Part shown: positions 8,452 to 18,452 of the stretch, piece by piece
Layout of the letters: each line of letters begins with the position of its first letter
Position numbering within the stretch: position 1 is the first letter of the stretch
Assembly (NCBI GenBank): GCA_043805435.1
Contig: JAZDHY010000044.1
Coordinates: 124,001 to 188,000 of the forward strand
Direction of reading: 5' to 3'
DNA from: JAEXOD01 sp043805435
GTDB lineage: Bacteria > Bacteroidota > Ignavibacteria > Ignavibacteriales > Melioribacteraceae
DNA length: 64,000 nucleotides
The notes under the pieces: generated by a model
Database searches by the model: none
What the model saw: only the letters and a program-made list of their open reading frames with translations
Told to the model about the DNA's origin: nothing
Program-made: the position numbers and the translations under genes

Positions 8452-8513
8452 TTAAACATCATCAAAGATAGCATCTTTGATCTGACATCCCGCTTCTGCG
8501 GGATGTTTCTTTT
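8452..8513 (+). ncRNA. Candidate ~60-nt small RNA with two hairpins
   Basis: Predicted start is ~7 bases after the -10 box. Hairpin 1 is ATCAAAGAT-AGC-ATCTTTGAT (8461-8481, perfect 9 bp). Hairpin 2 is ACATCCCGC-TTCT-GCGGGATGT (8485-8506, perfect 9 bp) followed by TTCTTTTT, a Rho-independent terminator. An alternative outer pairing AAACATC (8454-8460) with GATGTTT (8502-8508) is possible, so the RNA could switch. There is no start codon for a leader peptide in between. It matches no RNA family I can name. The remaining gap to the peptidase gene (8514-8812) is AT-rich and featureless. Confidence 0.5.
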
Positions 8514-8812
8514 TAAATATAATTCCCTTTATTAGTCCATTTTATACCAAATTTTGCTTAATAACCTTCAATTTATAATCAGACCAATACAAATTCGGCA
8601 AAAACATCAATAAATGATTCACAATAAAATAATTAATTTGACAGAATGCTCGCTTCAATTTTGTTCTAATTATTATTCAATCTATTCACAAAACAAAATT
8701 AATAAAATATTTTTACTTTAGTAAAATAAATAATTTCATAAGTCCAAATCGGAATACATTTCTTGCTTAGAATATAAGGTTTATCTATATTTAAAGTTTA
8801 AAATTATATAAT

Positions 8813-10075
8813 ATGAGATATGAAGTGTTTAATTATAAAATAACTGAACTTGAAAGCGGAATTAAAATAATAACTGAAAATGTTCCTTATGTTAAATCTT
8901 TTGCGCTTGGTTTTTGGTTTGATGCGGGCAGCAGAGATGAAAATGCGGAAAATAATGGAATTTGCCATTTTTTAGAACATATGTTGTTTAAAGGTACAAA
9001 AAAACGTTCCTCAAAAAGGATATCGGAAGAAATTGAATCACTTGGCGGTTATTTAAATGCATTTACTTCAAAAGAACACACTTGTTTTTACGGAAGAGGG
9101 CTGGGACAATATTTTGGATATACTTTTGATGTTTTGGCGGACATGGTTCAAAATTCTTCATTTAAAGACAGCGAGATAAAAAAGGAAGCAAATGTAATTG
9201 TTGATGAATTAAATGATGTTGAAGACTCACCGGAAGAATTGATATTTGAAAAATTTGAAGAAGAAGTGTATAAAGAAAATTCGCTGCGTTTTCAGATTTT
9301 AGGAACTGAAAAAAATATACTTAAATTTAGGCATGATGATTTTGTTGAACATAGTAAAAAAATGTATAATCCTGCAAATATGTATATTATATCTGCCGGA
9401 GCTGTTGAACATGAAAAAGTTGTTGCACTTACCGAAAAATATTTAAAGAATATGACAAGCGAAAAACAGCAAAAAAGAGAAGAAGTAAAAACCAAAAAAG
9501 CAGGCAATATTCAAGTTGTAAAAGATATTCAGCAAGTACATTTGTTAATGGGAAAACCTACATATGGTTATACAAATCCCTTACGTATGAAAGTAAATGT
9601 TCTGTCACATATACTTGGTGAAACAAGCAGTTCGAGACTATTTCAAAGATTACGCGAAAAAAACGGTATTGCATATCAAATTAATTCATTTTTAAATTCA
9701 TTTTCCGATTTATCAACATTTGGAGTTTATCTTTCTACTAACGAAAAATCTATTGAAAAAGCAAATGCGTTAATTAAGGACGAACTAAAAAAAATGCGTG
9801 AAAAATTAGTTAGCGAGACTGAATTAAAGCGGGCAAAAGAATATATAAAAGGAAGTATGATAATGGGTTTGGAGAGTATGAATAATAGAATTTCCAGAAT
9901 GGCAAACTCTATTATTTATTATGGAAGAATTAAGAGCATGGAGGAAACTATTCAGGCTATAGATTGTGTTACTAAAGAAGAGATTATTGAAGCTGCACAA
10001 ACAGAGCTTGATGAAAACAATATGATAAAAGTAGTTATCAGCTCCAAAGATCTTCTTAAAAAATTTGAAAATTGA
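8813..10075 (+). CDS. M16 family zinc peptidase
   Basis: 420 aa. It carries the inverted zinc motif HxxEH as 'CHFLEHMLFKGT' (H52, E55, H56) and the distal glutamate in 'VIVDELND' (E132), so the active site is complete. The C-terminal half has the usual non-catalytic M16 domain ('RLFQRLREKNGIAYQINSF'). Proteins of this length in bacteria resemble the mitochondrial processing peptidase beta subunit and YmxG/PqqL-type enzymes that degrade peptides in the cytoplasm. It has no signal peptide. It opens a tightly spaced run with nuoGHI (26-base gap to nuoG), though no functional tie to complex I is known. Confidence 0.9.
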   Translation: MRYEVFNYKITELESGIKIITENVPYVKSFALGFWFDAGSRDENAENNGICHFLEHMLFKGTKKRSSKRISEEIESLGGYLNAFTSKEHTCFYGRGLGQYFGYTFDVLADMVQNSSFKDSEIKKEANVIVDELNDVEDSPEELIFEKFEEEVYKENSLRFQILGTEKNILKFRHDDFVEHSKKMYNPANMYIISAGAVEHEKVVALTEKYLKNMTSEKQQKREEVKTKKAGNIQVVKDIQQVHLLMGKPTYGYTNPLRMKVNVLSHILGETSSSRLFQRLREKNGIAYQINSFLNSFSDLSTFGVYLSTNEKSIEKANALIKDELKKMREKLVSETELKRAKEYIKGSMIMGLESMNNRISRMANSIIYYGRIKSMEETIQAIDCVTKEEIIEAAQTELDENNMIKVVISSKDLLKKFEN

Positions 10076-10101
10076 AAATACGACGAGGATAAATAAATTT
10101 A

Positions 10102-11778
10102 ATGGGAAAGCTGAAAATTAATGATAAGGAAATAGAGTTTAAACCTAATCAAACGATTATTGAAGTTGCAGCAGAAAACGGAATAGACATACCTCATTTT
10201 TGTTGGCACCCAAGTTTAAGTGTGTCCGGTAACTGCCGGATGTGTTTAGTGGAAGTTGAAAAAATGCCCAAATTAGTTATTGCCTGTTCAACTTTTGCTG
10301 CTGACGGTATGGTGGTAAATACGGATTCACCTAAATCTATTCAAGCAAGAAAATCAGTTATGGAGTTTATTTTAATAAATCATCCGTTAGACTGTCCTAT
10401 TTGCGATGAAGCGGGTGAATGTAAATTGCAAGATTATTCGTATCAACATAGTATTGGTGAAAGCAGATTTGTTGAAGAAAAACAACACAAAGAAAAAAGA
10501 GTATCGTTAGGGCCGACAATTATGTTTGATGGCGAAAGGTGTATTTCTTGCTCAAGATGTATTCGTTTTTCCGATGAAGTTGCAAAAAAAAATCAGCTTA
10601 CTTTTGTTAAAAGGGGTGATAGAGTTACAATTACTACATTCCCGGGTGAAGAATTTGATAATGATTATACATTAAACACAATAGATATTTGTCCGGTTGG
10701 TGCTTTAACCGGTAAAGATTTTAGATTTAAATCCCGCGTTTGGGAAATGTCATCAACAGAATCAATTTGTACAGGCTGTTCAACAGGCTGTAACACAGAA
10801 ATTTGGGTAAGAAATAATGAAATTTTGCGTCTTACCCCGCGGCATAACGAAAATGTAAATAAATTTTGGATGTGCGATAAAGGAAGATTAAACACTTTTA
10901 AATTTGTTAATGATAAAACACGTCTTGACGGTTGTTTATTACGCAAAAACAATATACTTGAAAAAGCCGAATGGAATGATTCGATTAATGAAGTTTATAA
11001 CCAGTTAAAAAAATACAAAAACGATGAAATAGCATTTATTGGAAGTTCGTTTGTTACTTTGGAAGATAGTTATGCAATGCAAAAATTTGCAAAAATATTA
11101 GGTGTAGATAATATTGTTGTTCCCGAACATGTAATACAGGGCGATTGTGATGATATTTTAATTAAAGAAGATAAAACACCCAATAAACTTGGCACAGAGC
11201 TTTTAGGATTAAAAAATGGTAGCAAAAATATAGGTTTTGATGATATTGTAAAATTGATTGATGAAGAAAAAATTAAAGCTGTTGTTATAACGGATGAATA
11301 TATTGATGTTAAATTAGCCGAAAATATATTTCCAAAATTAAAATCTTTAATTGTAATTGCAAGCAGCAGCTCGCCATTTACAAAAATAGCAACTGTGGTT
11401 TTATCTGCTTCAACATATGCTGAAAAAAATGGCACATTTGTTAATTTTAACGGAATGGTTCAAAGATTAAATCCTGCCGTTACTACTATTGAAGGTGATA
11501 GAGCACTTGATAACTTAAATATGAGCAGATGGGATAAATTTGGCACCAAATATGATAAATGGTTACAAGGGAAAAAATTTGATGCAAAACCAATTTGGCA
11601 AATATTTGTTAAACTTTCAAATTTGACAAATAATAAATTTAAATATAATTTAGCCGAAGAAGTATTTGCCGATATTGCAAAAAATGTTAAAGCCTTTGAA
11701 GGAATGGATTATGATAAAATTGGAAACAAAGGTGCAAAAATTAAAAATATTGAAAAATTACTAATCAAATCAGTATAG
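10102..11778 (+). CDS. nuoG: NADH-quinone oxidoreductase subunit G
   Basis: 558 aa. Electron-transfer subunit of the peripheral arm of complex I. The N-terminus has a [2Fe-2S] ferredoxin domain (C34, C45, C48, C62), then the HxxxCxxCxxxxxC cluster site (H94, C98, C101, C107), then 'CISCSRC ... CPVGAL' for a [4Fe-4S] cluster, then 'CTGCSTGCN' opening the molybdopterin-oxidoreductase-like domain. It is shorter than the ~900-aa E. coli form because the C-terminal molybdopterin-like domain is reduced. It is followed by nuoH after 13 bases. No nuoE or nuoF precedes it here, so NADH may not be the donor, or those genes lie elsewhere. Confidence 0.93.
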   Translation: MGKLKINDKEIEFKPNQTIIEVAAENGIDIPHFCWHPSLSVSGNCRMCLVEVEKMPKLVIACSTFAADGMVVNTDSPKSIQARKSVMEFILINHPLDCPICDEAGECKLQDYSYQHSIGESRFVEEKQHKEKRVSLGPTIMFDGERCISCSRCIRFSDEVAKKNQLTFVKRGDRVTITTFPGEEFDNDYTLNTIDICPVGALTGKDFRFKSRVWEMSSTESICTGCSTGCNTEIWVRNNEILRLTPRHNENVNKFWMCDKGRLNTFKFVNDKTRLDGCLLRKNNILEKAEWNDSINEVYNQLKKYKNDEIAFIGSSFVTLEDSYAMQKFAKILGVDNIVVPEHVIQGDCDDILIKEDKTPNKLGTELLGLKNGSKNIGFDDIVKLIDEEKIKAVVITDEYIDVKLAENIFPKLKSLIVIASSSSPFTKIATVVLSASTYAEKNGTFVNFNGMVQRLNPAVTTIEGDRALDNLNMSRWDKFGTKYDKWLQGKKFDAKPIWQIFVKLSNLTNNKFKYNLAEEVFADIAKNVKAFEGMDYDKIGNKGAKIKNIEKLLIKSV

Positions 11779-11791
11779 AGGTTCCGGTAAA

Positions 11792-12820
11792 ATGATTTTA
11801 GAAACGGTAATTATTGCATTAATAAAGATAATAATTGTAGTATCAATTTTATTATTAACAGTATCATATGCGGTATATTTTGAAAGAAAAATTAGTGCAT
11901 GGGTGCAAAATAGAATAGGCCCAAATAGAGTTGGCTGGTTTGGTTTATTACAACCGTTTGCAGATGTATTTAAGCTTATATTAAAAGAAGATATAATACC
12001 TGAAAAAGCTAATAAATTTATTCATACATTGGCTCCTATAATTGCAGTTGTGGTAGCATTTTCTACATATGCTGTAATTCCTTTTGGGCCCGAAGTTGAA
12101 ATATTTGGGTATAAAATAAATCTTGTTGTTGCAAATGTAAATATTGGAGTATTATATATTTTAGCTTTAACTTCTCTTGGAGTTTATGGTATTACATTTG
12201 CGGGTTGGTCATCCGGCAGTAAATATTCGCTGCTTGGCGGAATTCGTTCATCGGCACAAATGATATCGTACGAAGTATCGATGGGTTTTTCCGTTGCAGG
12301 AGTTATAATGCTTGCAAGTTCGCTGGAACCGTTACAAATTGTTGCAGCACAAAAAGGGTTAATGTGGAATGCCTTTGTGCAGCCAATTGGATTTATTACT
12401 TTTTTAGTGGCTTCTTTTGCCGAAACAAACCGCCTTCCTTTTGATTTACCGGAGGCAGAGCCTGAACTTGTAGGTGGATATCATACAGAATACAGCAGTA
12501 CAAAATTTGCAAGTTTCTTTTTGGCAGAATATGCAAATATGATTATTGCCTGCGGACTTATTGTAACATTATATCTTGGCGGCTGGCAAGTACCTTTTAT
12601 TGAAAAATTAGGATTAAACTCAACCTTAGTTCCAATAATACAAGTGGCTGCGTTTGTAATTAAAGTAATTGGTATGTTATTTTTTATGATTTGGATAAGA
12701 TGGACTATCCCACGTTTTAGATATGACCAGCTTATGAATTTGGGATGGAAAGTTATGTTTCCGTTAGCATTATTAAATATTATTTGGGTAGCCGTTTTAA
12801 TAATGGTATTTAATTTATAA
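11792..12820 (+). CDS. nuoH: NADH-quinone oxidoreductase subunit H
   Basis: 342 aa, about eight membrane helices. It is the membrane subunit that forms much of the quinone site where the peripheral and membrane arms of complex I meet. Recognisable family blocks: 'YFERKISAWVQNRIGPNRVGW', 'LLQPFADVFKLILKEDIIPEKANK', 'GWSSGSKYSLLGGIRSSAQMISYEV', 'ETNRLPFDLPEAEPELVGGYHTEYS'. Full family length, with nothing missing. It sits between nuoG and nuoI with gaps of 13 and 9 bases, so the three are surely co-transcribed. Confidence 0.97.
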   Translation: MILETVIIALIKIIIVVSILLLTVSYAVYFERKISAWVQNRIGPNRVGWFGLLQPFADVFKLILKEDIIPEKANKFIHTLAPIIAVVVAFSTYAVIPFGPEVEIFGYKINLVVANVNIGVLYILALTSLGVYGITFAGWSSGSKYSLLGGIRSSAQMISYEVSMGFSVAGVIMLASSLEPLQIVAAQKGLMWNAFVQPIGFITFLVASFAETNRLPFDLPEAEPELVGGYHTEYSSTKFASFFLAEYANMIIACGLIVTLYLGGWQVPFIEKLGLNSTLVPIIQVAAFVIKVIGMLFFMIWIRWTIPRFRYDQLMNLGWKVMFPLALLNIIWVAVLIMVFNL

Positions 12821-12829
12821 GGAAAATTT

Positions 12830-13324
12830 ATGGCTGAGAAAAATAGATTAAAAGATTTAAGCTTGTGGCAAAAAATGTACATCCCTGAAATTATAAAGGG
12901 GTTAATATTAACATTTAAAAATATGCTGCGCCCTGCTGTTACAATGGAGTATCCTGAGGTTAAATTTGAACCGCCTGCGTCTTACAGAGGAAGACCTGTA
13001 TTAGTTCAGGAGGAAAATGGAGTTGAACGTTGTGTGGCCTGCGGGTTATGTGCTAGGGTATGCCCTGCGTTAGCTATTGAAGTGCAAGCTGCTGAAACTG
13101 AACTTGAAAAAGAAAGATATCCTATAAATTTTGAAATTAATATGTTAAGATGTATATTTTGTGGCTTCTGTGAAGAAGTTTGTCCCGAAGAAGCTATTGT
13201 AATGAGTAAAGATTACGAATTGGTTTTTTCAAACAGAAAAGATGCTATTTATGGAAAAGATAAATTGCTTGTTCCTGTTGGTAAATTAAAAGACAGATTG
13301 GAATTTTTGCGAAAATTTAAATAA
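12830..13324 (+). CDS. nuoI: NADH-quinone oxidoreductase subunit I
   Basis: 164 aa ferredoxin-like subunit that carries two [4Fe-4S] clusters passing electrons to the quinone site. Both cluster motifs are present: 'CVACGLCARVCPALAI' and 'CIFCGFCEEVCPEEAI'. The N-terminal 'PEIIKGLILTFKNMLRPAVTMEYPE' is the usual membrane-associated lead. It is the last complex I gene here; nuoJKLMN do not follow, which means the complex I genes are split on this chromosome. Confidence 0.96.
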   Translation: MAEKNRLKDLSLWQKMYIPEIIKGLILTFKNMLRPAVTMEYPEVKFEPPASYRGRPVLVQEENGVERCVACGLCARVCPALAIEVQAAETELEKERYPINFEINMLRCIFCGFCEEVCPEEAIVMSKDYELVFSNRKDAIYGKDKLLVPVGKLKDRLEFLRKFK

Positions 13325-13337
13325 CCTTATACAGTTG

Positions 13338-15011
13338 ATGAAAAAGAGAACACTTTTTATTATTTGTTGTTTTTTGATGGCCTCAAATTTTTATGCTCAA
13401 AAATTAACAGGTGTACTATACCCTTCATATATTGTAAAAAATAATACATTTGAAGTTTCGTTTATTGGTACAACCGGAAGTAATGATTATGAATCAATAC
13501 TCTTATACTTACTTGTTGATGAAGAGGTTACACTTAATAAAGCTGTTTTTACAACAGGCAATAATTATATTGACTTGGAAATAAAAAAAGATAACTATAA
13601 AGATTTTGAAAATAAAACATATTGTATAAGTCTTGATAAAAGTGTTTATGAAGTTCCTCTTAATTCACCATACCAAATACTTGTTTCGTTACAAGCAAAC
13701 GGAATTTCCGCCACACAAATATTATACGCTCTTGAGTGCCATAAGGGGAATAAAACATTCCTTGTCGGTTCATCTTTTACCGATAACAGTTCATTAAAGG
13801 TTCCTTCAAAATTGAATTTATCCTTTTATAATAAAGATGATAATGCCGGCAAGTGTATTCAGATAAAAAATAAAGGGAGTTTTTCATTTTCTGTTCCTGA
13901 GGAAGTTTATAATTTTAATACCATGGTTGAGTTTTGGGCAAAAATAAATATTAAAGATGGCAATTGGTTTGAAATAAAGAATGAAGAAAACAATTCCACT
14001 ATTTTTTCTATGGGCAGTAATAGTTTTCAAATGCTTAATATTTCTATGCCCAATGATAATTTGTTTTATGATGATTATTTTATTAGCAAAAATGCATGGT
14101 ACCATTTTAATGTTTTTATAAACGACAAAACAAAAAAAGCAAAAATATACATAGATGATAAATTGTTTTATACATTCCCAATTAATCTTTATACAACATT
14201 AAGTAGTTTAACTTTTACATTTACCAACAGTGCCGATAAAAGGAATGTGCTTATTGATGCGTTAAAGGTTTGGGATTTTAACAATACTCCTTCTGTTTCA
14301 TTTTTTAACAAACATTACGAAAGATATTCCGCAGATAGTTCAATTTTGTTTTTTGAATTATTGTTTGATGAAACAAATATTTTTCAAAAATATATTTCCT
14401 CAAGCAAATTTGATTTTACAACAAAAAATACTGAATTGATTGAATCGGATGCACCAATATTTAGTACCGCTCCGGTGTTAAACATTAACGTTTTTGGCGG
14501 GTATAATTCAGTTGAATGGGTTACCTTTGATAATAATTCTGAAATATTTGTGCTGGAAAAATCGGAAAATGGTTCTTTTTTTGAAGAAATTTATAGAACC
14601 GATAGTGAAAATGATTTAACTAAAACTTATTATTTTACGGATTCCAAAAATGTTGGAAGCCAAATAATTTATTATCGTGTAAAACAAATTAATGCGGATG
14701 AAAGCATTGTATATTCAAATCAAATAAAGGTTGGAGTGTCTGAAAAAAAGACTTTTGACATAGTGCAAAATTATCCCAACCCATTTAACCCCAAAACCAG
14801 TATTACAATAGAAATTTATGAAAGTACTTATATAGAGCTTGCTGTTTATAATATTGTTGGTAAAGAAATTAGTACACTGCACAAAGGAACTCTTCCTGTT
14901 GGCGAGTATAGTTTTGAGTTTAACGCCATCGGGTTACCATCAGGGATTTATTTTTGTAAAGTGACAAATGGTGACTATGTTAAAGTACAAAAAATGATAT
15001 TGACCAAATAA
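13338..15011 (+). CDS. Secreted T9SS cargo protein with LamG-like region
   Basis: 557 aa. The start is taken as ATG 13338 (a TTG lies one codon upstream). Signal peptide of ~21 residues (KKRTLFIICCFLMASNFYA). The middle part (~160-330) has the beta-rich look of a concanavalin/LamG domain ('AWYHFNVFINDKTKKAKIYIDDKL'). Residues ~375-460 form an FN3-like domain. The last ~80 residues are a type IX secretion sorting domain: 'VQNYPNPFNPKTSITIEI', 'VYNIVGKEISTL', 'GIYFCKV', ending in a basic 'KMILTK'. It should be exported and attached at or released from the cell surface. It follows nuoI by 13 bases; the link to complex I looks accidental. Confidence 0.85.
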   Translation: MKKRTLFIICCFLMASNFYAQKLTGVLYPSYIVKNNTFEVSFIGTTGSNDYESILLYLLVDEEVTLNKAVFTTGNNYIDLEIKKDNYKDFENKTYCISLDKSVYEVPLNSPYQILVSLQANGISATQILYALECHKGNKTFLVGSSFTDNSSLKVPSKLNLSFYNKDDNAGKCIQIKNKGSFSFSVPEEVYNFNTMVEFWAKINIKDGNWFEIKNEENNSTIFSMGSNSFQMLNISMPNDNLFYDDYFISKNAWYHFNVFINDKTKKAKIYIDDKLFYTFPINLYTTLSSLTFTFTNSADKRNVLIDALKVWDFNNTPSVSFFNKHYERYSADSSILFFELLFDETNIFQKYISSSKFDFTTKNTELIESDAPIFSTAPVLNINVFGGYNSVEWVTFDNNSEIFVLEKSENGSFFEEIYRTDSENDLTKTYYFTDSKNVGSQIIYYRVKQINADESIVYSNQIKVGVSEKKTFDIVQNYPNPFNPKTSITIEIYESTYIELAVYNIVGKEISTLHKGTLPVGEYSFEFNAIGLPSGIYFCKVTNGDYVKVQKMILTK

Positions 15012-15022
15012 TTTGGGGTTTT

Positions 15023-16561
15023 ATGTTTTCAAAAGTGTTTTCAGCGGCAACATACGGCATAGAAGCTTTTGTTGTTGAAGTTGAAACCCATTATGATAAA
15101 AAACTCCCTTCTTTTACAATTGTCGGTTTGCCTGATAACGCAGTAAAAGAAAGCAGGGAAAGGGTTTCTGCAGCAATTATTAATAGCGGTTTTGAGTTTC
15201 CAATCACAAAAATTACAGTAAATTTAGCTCCCGCAGATATTAAAAAAGAAGGAAGTTCCTTTGATTTGCCTATTGCGGTAGGTTTGCTTGCAACCAGCGA
15301 AGTAGTTAAAGATACTTATTTAACAGATACAATAATACTTGGTGAATTAGCCTTAGATGGAATTTTACGCAACGTACACGGTGCTTTACCAATAGCAGTG
15401 GAAGCAAAAAAATATGGATTTAAAAGAGTAATATTGCCCATTGGGTCAACAAAAGAAGCAAGTATTGTTGACGGTATTGATGTGTACGGAATGAATAATT
15501 TAGCTGAAGTTGTTGCCTTTTTGAATGGCGACAGCAGCCAGCAGCCTATTGTAACAAGCAGAGATGAAATATTTGGGCAGGTAAATAGCTACCATTTGGA
15601 TTTTTGCGATGTAAAAGGGCAGGAAAATGTTAAACGTACTTTGGAAATTGCTGCTGCAGGCGGACATAATGTATTAATGATTGGCCCTCCGGGAAGCGGT
15701 AAAACAATGCTTGCAAAAAGATTTCCGTCAATACTTCCTCCGCTATCGTTTGAAGAAGCTCTTGAAACCACTAAAATACATTCCGTTGCCGGTATTTTAC
15801 CTAGCGATAAAGCATTAATTACAGAAAGACCATTCCGCAGTCCGCATCACACCGTATCGGATGCGGCACTCATAGGCGGAGGTTCTATTCCGCGGCCGGG
15901 TGAGGTAAGTTACGCGCACCACGGTGTTTTGTTTTTGGATGAACTGCCTGAGTTTAAGAAAAATGTTTTAGAGGTTTTACGGCAGCCTATGGAGGATTAT
16001 AAAGTGACTATAAGCAGGTCTAAGCTGTCGTTGGAGTTTCCGGCTAACTTTATGCTGGTTGCCGCTATGAATCCTTGTCCTTGCGGCTATTACACCGATC
16101 CTTCCAAAGAATGTAAATGCGGTTCGGTGGTAATTCAAAAATATATGGCAAAAATATCGGGACCTTTACTGGATAGAATAGATATTCATATTGAGGTGCC
16201 TGCCGTAAAATATAAAGAACTTGCTTCAACCGTAAAAGGGGAAACTTCGGCCGAAATACGTAAACGGGTTGTTAATGCAAGACAGATACAGATTGATAGA
16301 TTTGCCAAATACAAACATATTTTTAATAATGCCGATATGGGCACAAAAGAAGTACGTAAATATTGTGCGCTTGATGACGAATCTTCCGAGATATTTAAAA
16401 ATTACATGAATAAACTTGGATTTTCCGCCCGCGCTTACGATAGAATATTAAAAGTAAGCCGCACTATTGCCGATTTGGAAGGCGCGGAAAACATTACCCC
16501 CGCTCATTTAAGCGAAGCAATACAATACCGCAATTTGGATAGGGAGTTGTGGAATAAGTAG
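15023..16561 (+). CDS. comM: ComM/YifB-type AAA+ ATPase (Mg-chelatase-like)
   Basis: 512 aa. The N-terminal domain has the Lon-protease-like ChlI fold ('SFTIVGLPDNAVKESRERV', 'SSFDLPIAVGLLA'). The central AAA+ module has Walker A 'GPPGSGKTMLAKRF', 'HHGVLFLDELPEF' (Walker B) and the four-cysteine insert 'NPCPCGYYTDPSKECKC'. A C-terminal Mg_chelatase_C domain follows. ComM is a helicase that promotes branch migration during uptake and integration of DNA in naturally competent bacteria; the family is widespread, so competence cannot be deduced from it alone. It is the last gene of the run from 8813. Confidence 0.92.
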   Translation: MFSKVFSAATYGIEAFVVEVETHYDKKLPSFTIVGLPDNAVKESRERVSAAIINSGFEFPITKITVNLAPADIKKEGSSFDLPIAVGLLATSEVVKDTYLTDTIILGELALDGILRNVHGALPIAVEAKKYGFKRVILPIGSTKEASIVDGIDVYGMNNLAEVVAFLNGDSSQQPIVTSRDEIFGQVNSYHLDFCDVKGQENVKRTLEIAAAGGHNVLMIGPPGSGKTMLAKRFPSILPPLSFEEALETTKIHSVAGILPSDKALITERPFRSPHHTVSDAALIGGGSIPRPGEVSYAHHGVLFLDELPEFKKNVLEVLRQPMEDYKVTISRSKLSLEFPANFMLVAAMNPCPCGYYTDPSKECKCGSVVIQKYMAKISGPLLDRIDIHIEVPAVKYKELASTVKGETSAEIRKRVVNARQIQIDRFAKYKHIFNNADMGTKEVRKYCALDDESSEIFKNYMNKLGFSARAYDRILKVSRTIADLEGAENITPAHLSEAIQYRNLDRELWNK

Positions 16562-17039
16562 TTTAAAATAATGAATAGGAAAAGAATTAAAAAAGTAATT
16601 TTTACAAATGATAATAATCGTATAATCATTTAATTTAAAATTTGAAATAATTATGGAATTAACACTTTATATTGCTAACAATTATAAGATTAATAGTTAA
16701 TTAATATATTAAAATTATTGAAGTTTATAATCATCTAAAATTGCTAATATACTATAATTGGCGTTTATGCCATACTTATGAATAAATGTATAATTGTGCT
16801 TCAAAAAACAATACACAATAAAATTATGCAATCATAAAATAAATATTTGCGTTATAACAAAATATGTCATATTATATTTAATAATTAGGATTTATGTTAT
16901 ATATTGTTTACTTATTGAATGAATTTTTTTTAGGAAATTACGAATATTAGATGTTTGAAGATCAAATGGCCGAATAACTAATGTGTTTTATATATTATTC
17001 AAATTGATAATCACTATTGATTGAAAAGTGGAGAGAAAT
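16562..17039. other. AT-rich intergenic stretch, nothing recognised
   Basis: No open frame of note, no tRNA, no clear terminator or repeat. It marks the boundary between the housekeeping run and the defence island. Confidence 0.5.
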
Positions 17040-18278
17040 ATGGAAATAAATCAAAAACATTGGCCAGTCACAACGACTTATGGTATTCGTAGTAGAATAG
17101 ATACTAATCCTGATTATCAAAGACCATCCGTTTGGAGTACATCTCAGAAACAACTTTTAATGGACTCAATATTGCGTGGATATGATATCCCCAAATTTTA
17201 TCTAAGAAAAATTAGTTCTAATCCTGATAAATATGAAGTTGTTGATGGTCAGCAACGACTTCGCGCTATTTGGGGTTATATTAATGGCGAATATAGGCTT
17301 AGTAAAGAAATTGATGAGATTAATGGATTTGTTATTGAAGGGAAATATTATACAGAACTTCCAGACGAGATACGAAGTGATTTTGATGTTTACGCAATAG
17401 ACATTATCATTATTTCTAATTCTGATGAAGAAGAAGTAAGGGAAATGTTTTTACGTTTGCAAAATGGGACAACTTTAAAAGCACAAGAAAAAAGAAATGC
17501 TATGCCGGGTCAAATGAGGAATTTTGTTAAGAGTCTTGTTCAACATAATTTCTTTTATAAAACCGTAAATTTTGCAAATCGTAGATTTACACATGATCAT
17601 GTTGCTGCTCAGATGTGTTTGATTGAATTAAATGGTCAAATATGTAATATAAAAGATAAAGACTTAAATAAGATGTATGAAGAAAATGTTGTGTTTGATG
17701 ATAAATCTAGCAAAGCTAGAAAAATAAAAAAAGTACTTGACTATTTGTCGCTTGTTTTCCCTGATAAAACCCCGGAACTAGAAAGATACAATGTGATTTC
17801 TCTTTACATAATGATTTCTGCTTTATTGGAAAAATATGTAATATATAATAGAGAAAACGAAATTCGGGATTGGTTTATTCTATTTGAACAATATAGGCGA
17901 GATCAAGCCAGATTACCTGAGGAAGACGTAGAACCTGAACTGGTTTCATATCATGAAAAAATAAGTCACAGCACTGATGCCAGTGATTCATTAGAAGCAA
18001 GGGATACATACCTAAAAAGGAAACTTTTTGAAAAAATACCAAATATTGAACAAAAAGATGATCAAAGAATATTTGATCATCAACAAAGACTTGCAATTTA
18101 TAGACGTGATCAAGGCTTATGTCACCTAAAAATTAAATGTGATGGGAAAAAATGCGAGTGGGATAATTGGCATGCTGATCATATAGTATCTTGGTCACAC
18201 GGGGGGAAAACCACAGTAGAAAATGGACAAGTCGCCTGTGTAGAATGTAACATAGCAAAAGGAAATAGAGAAAACTGA
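17040..18278 (+). CDS. DUF262 (GmrSD-like) protein with C-terminal HNH nuclease domain
   Basis: 412 aa from ATG 17040, chosen over the GTG at 17028 because GGAGAG (17030-17035) is well placed for it. The N-terminal DUF262/ParB-Srx-like domain has 'YQRPSVWSTSQKQLLMDSIL', 'FYLRK' and the signature 'VVDGQQRLRAI' (DGQQR at 69-73). The C-terminus is an HNH module: 'YRRDQGLCHLKIKC', 'HADHIVSWSHGG', 'ENGQVACVECNIAKGNR'. The family includes GmrSD-type and other restriction-like proteins that cut foreign DNA using nucleotide energy from the DUF262 domain. It faces the retron gene (convergent, 175 bases between stops). Whether it works alone or with the retron is not known. Confidence 0.85.
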   Translation: MEINQKHWPVTTTYGIRSRIDTNPDYQRPSVWSTSQKQLLMDSILRGYDIPKFYLRKISSNPDKYEVVDGQQRLRAIWGYINGEYRLSKEIDEINGFVIEGKYYTELPDEIRSDFDVYAIDIIIISNSDEEEVREMFLRLQNGTTLKAQEKRNAMPGQMRNFVKSLVQHNFFYKTVNFANRRFTHDHVAAQMCLIELNGQICNIKDKDLNKMYEENVVFDDKSSKARKIKKVLDYLSLVFPDKTPELERYNVISLYIMISALLEKYVIYNRENEIRDWFILFEQYRRDQARLPEEDVEPELVSYHEKISHSTDASDSLEARDTYLKRKLFEKIPNIEQKDDQRIFDHQQRLAIYRRDQGLCHLKIKCDGKKCEWDNWHADHIVSWSHGGKTTVENGQVACVECNIAKGNREN

Positions 18279-18452
18279 TTTCCATTTGTTTTAAAAATAC
18301 CAGCAAAATTATGTTTTAATTTTTTTATATTATAATGCTTGCCAATATAGTAAATCTGCTAACGTGATGAGAATACTGTGAACAAATAATATTAAGCTTT
18401 TTTCCCATAAATAAAATATACCGATATAACAAATTACTATATATTGTTTTGT

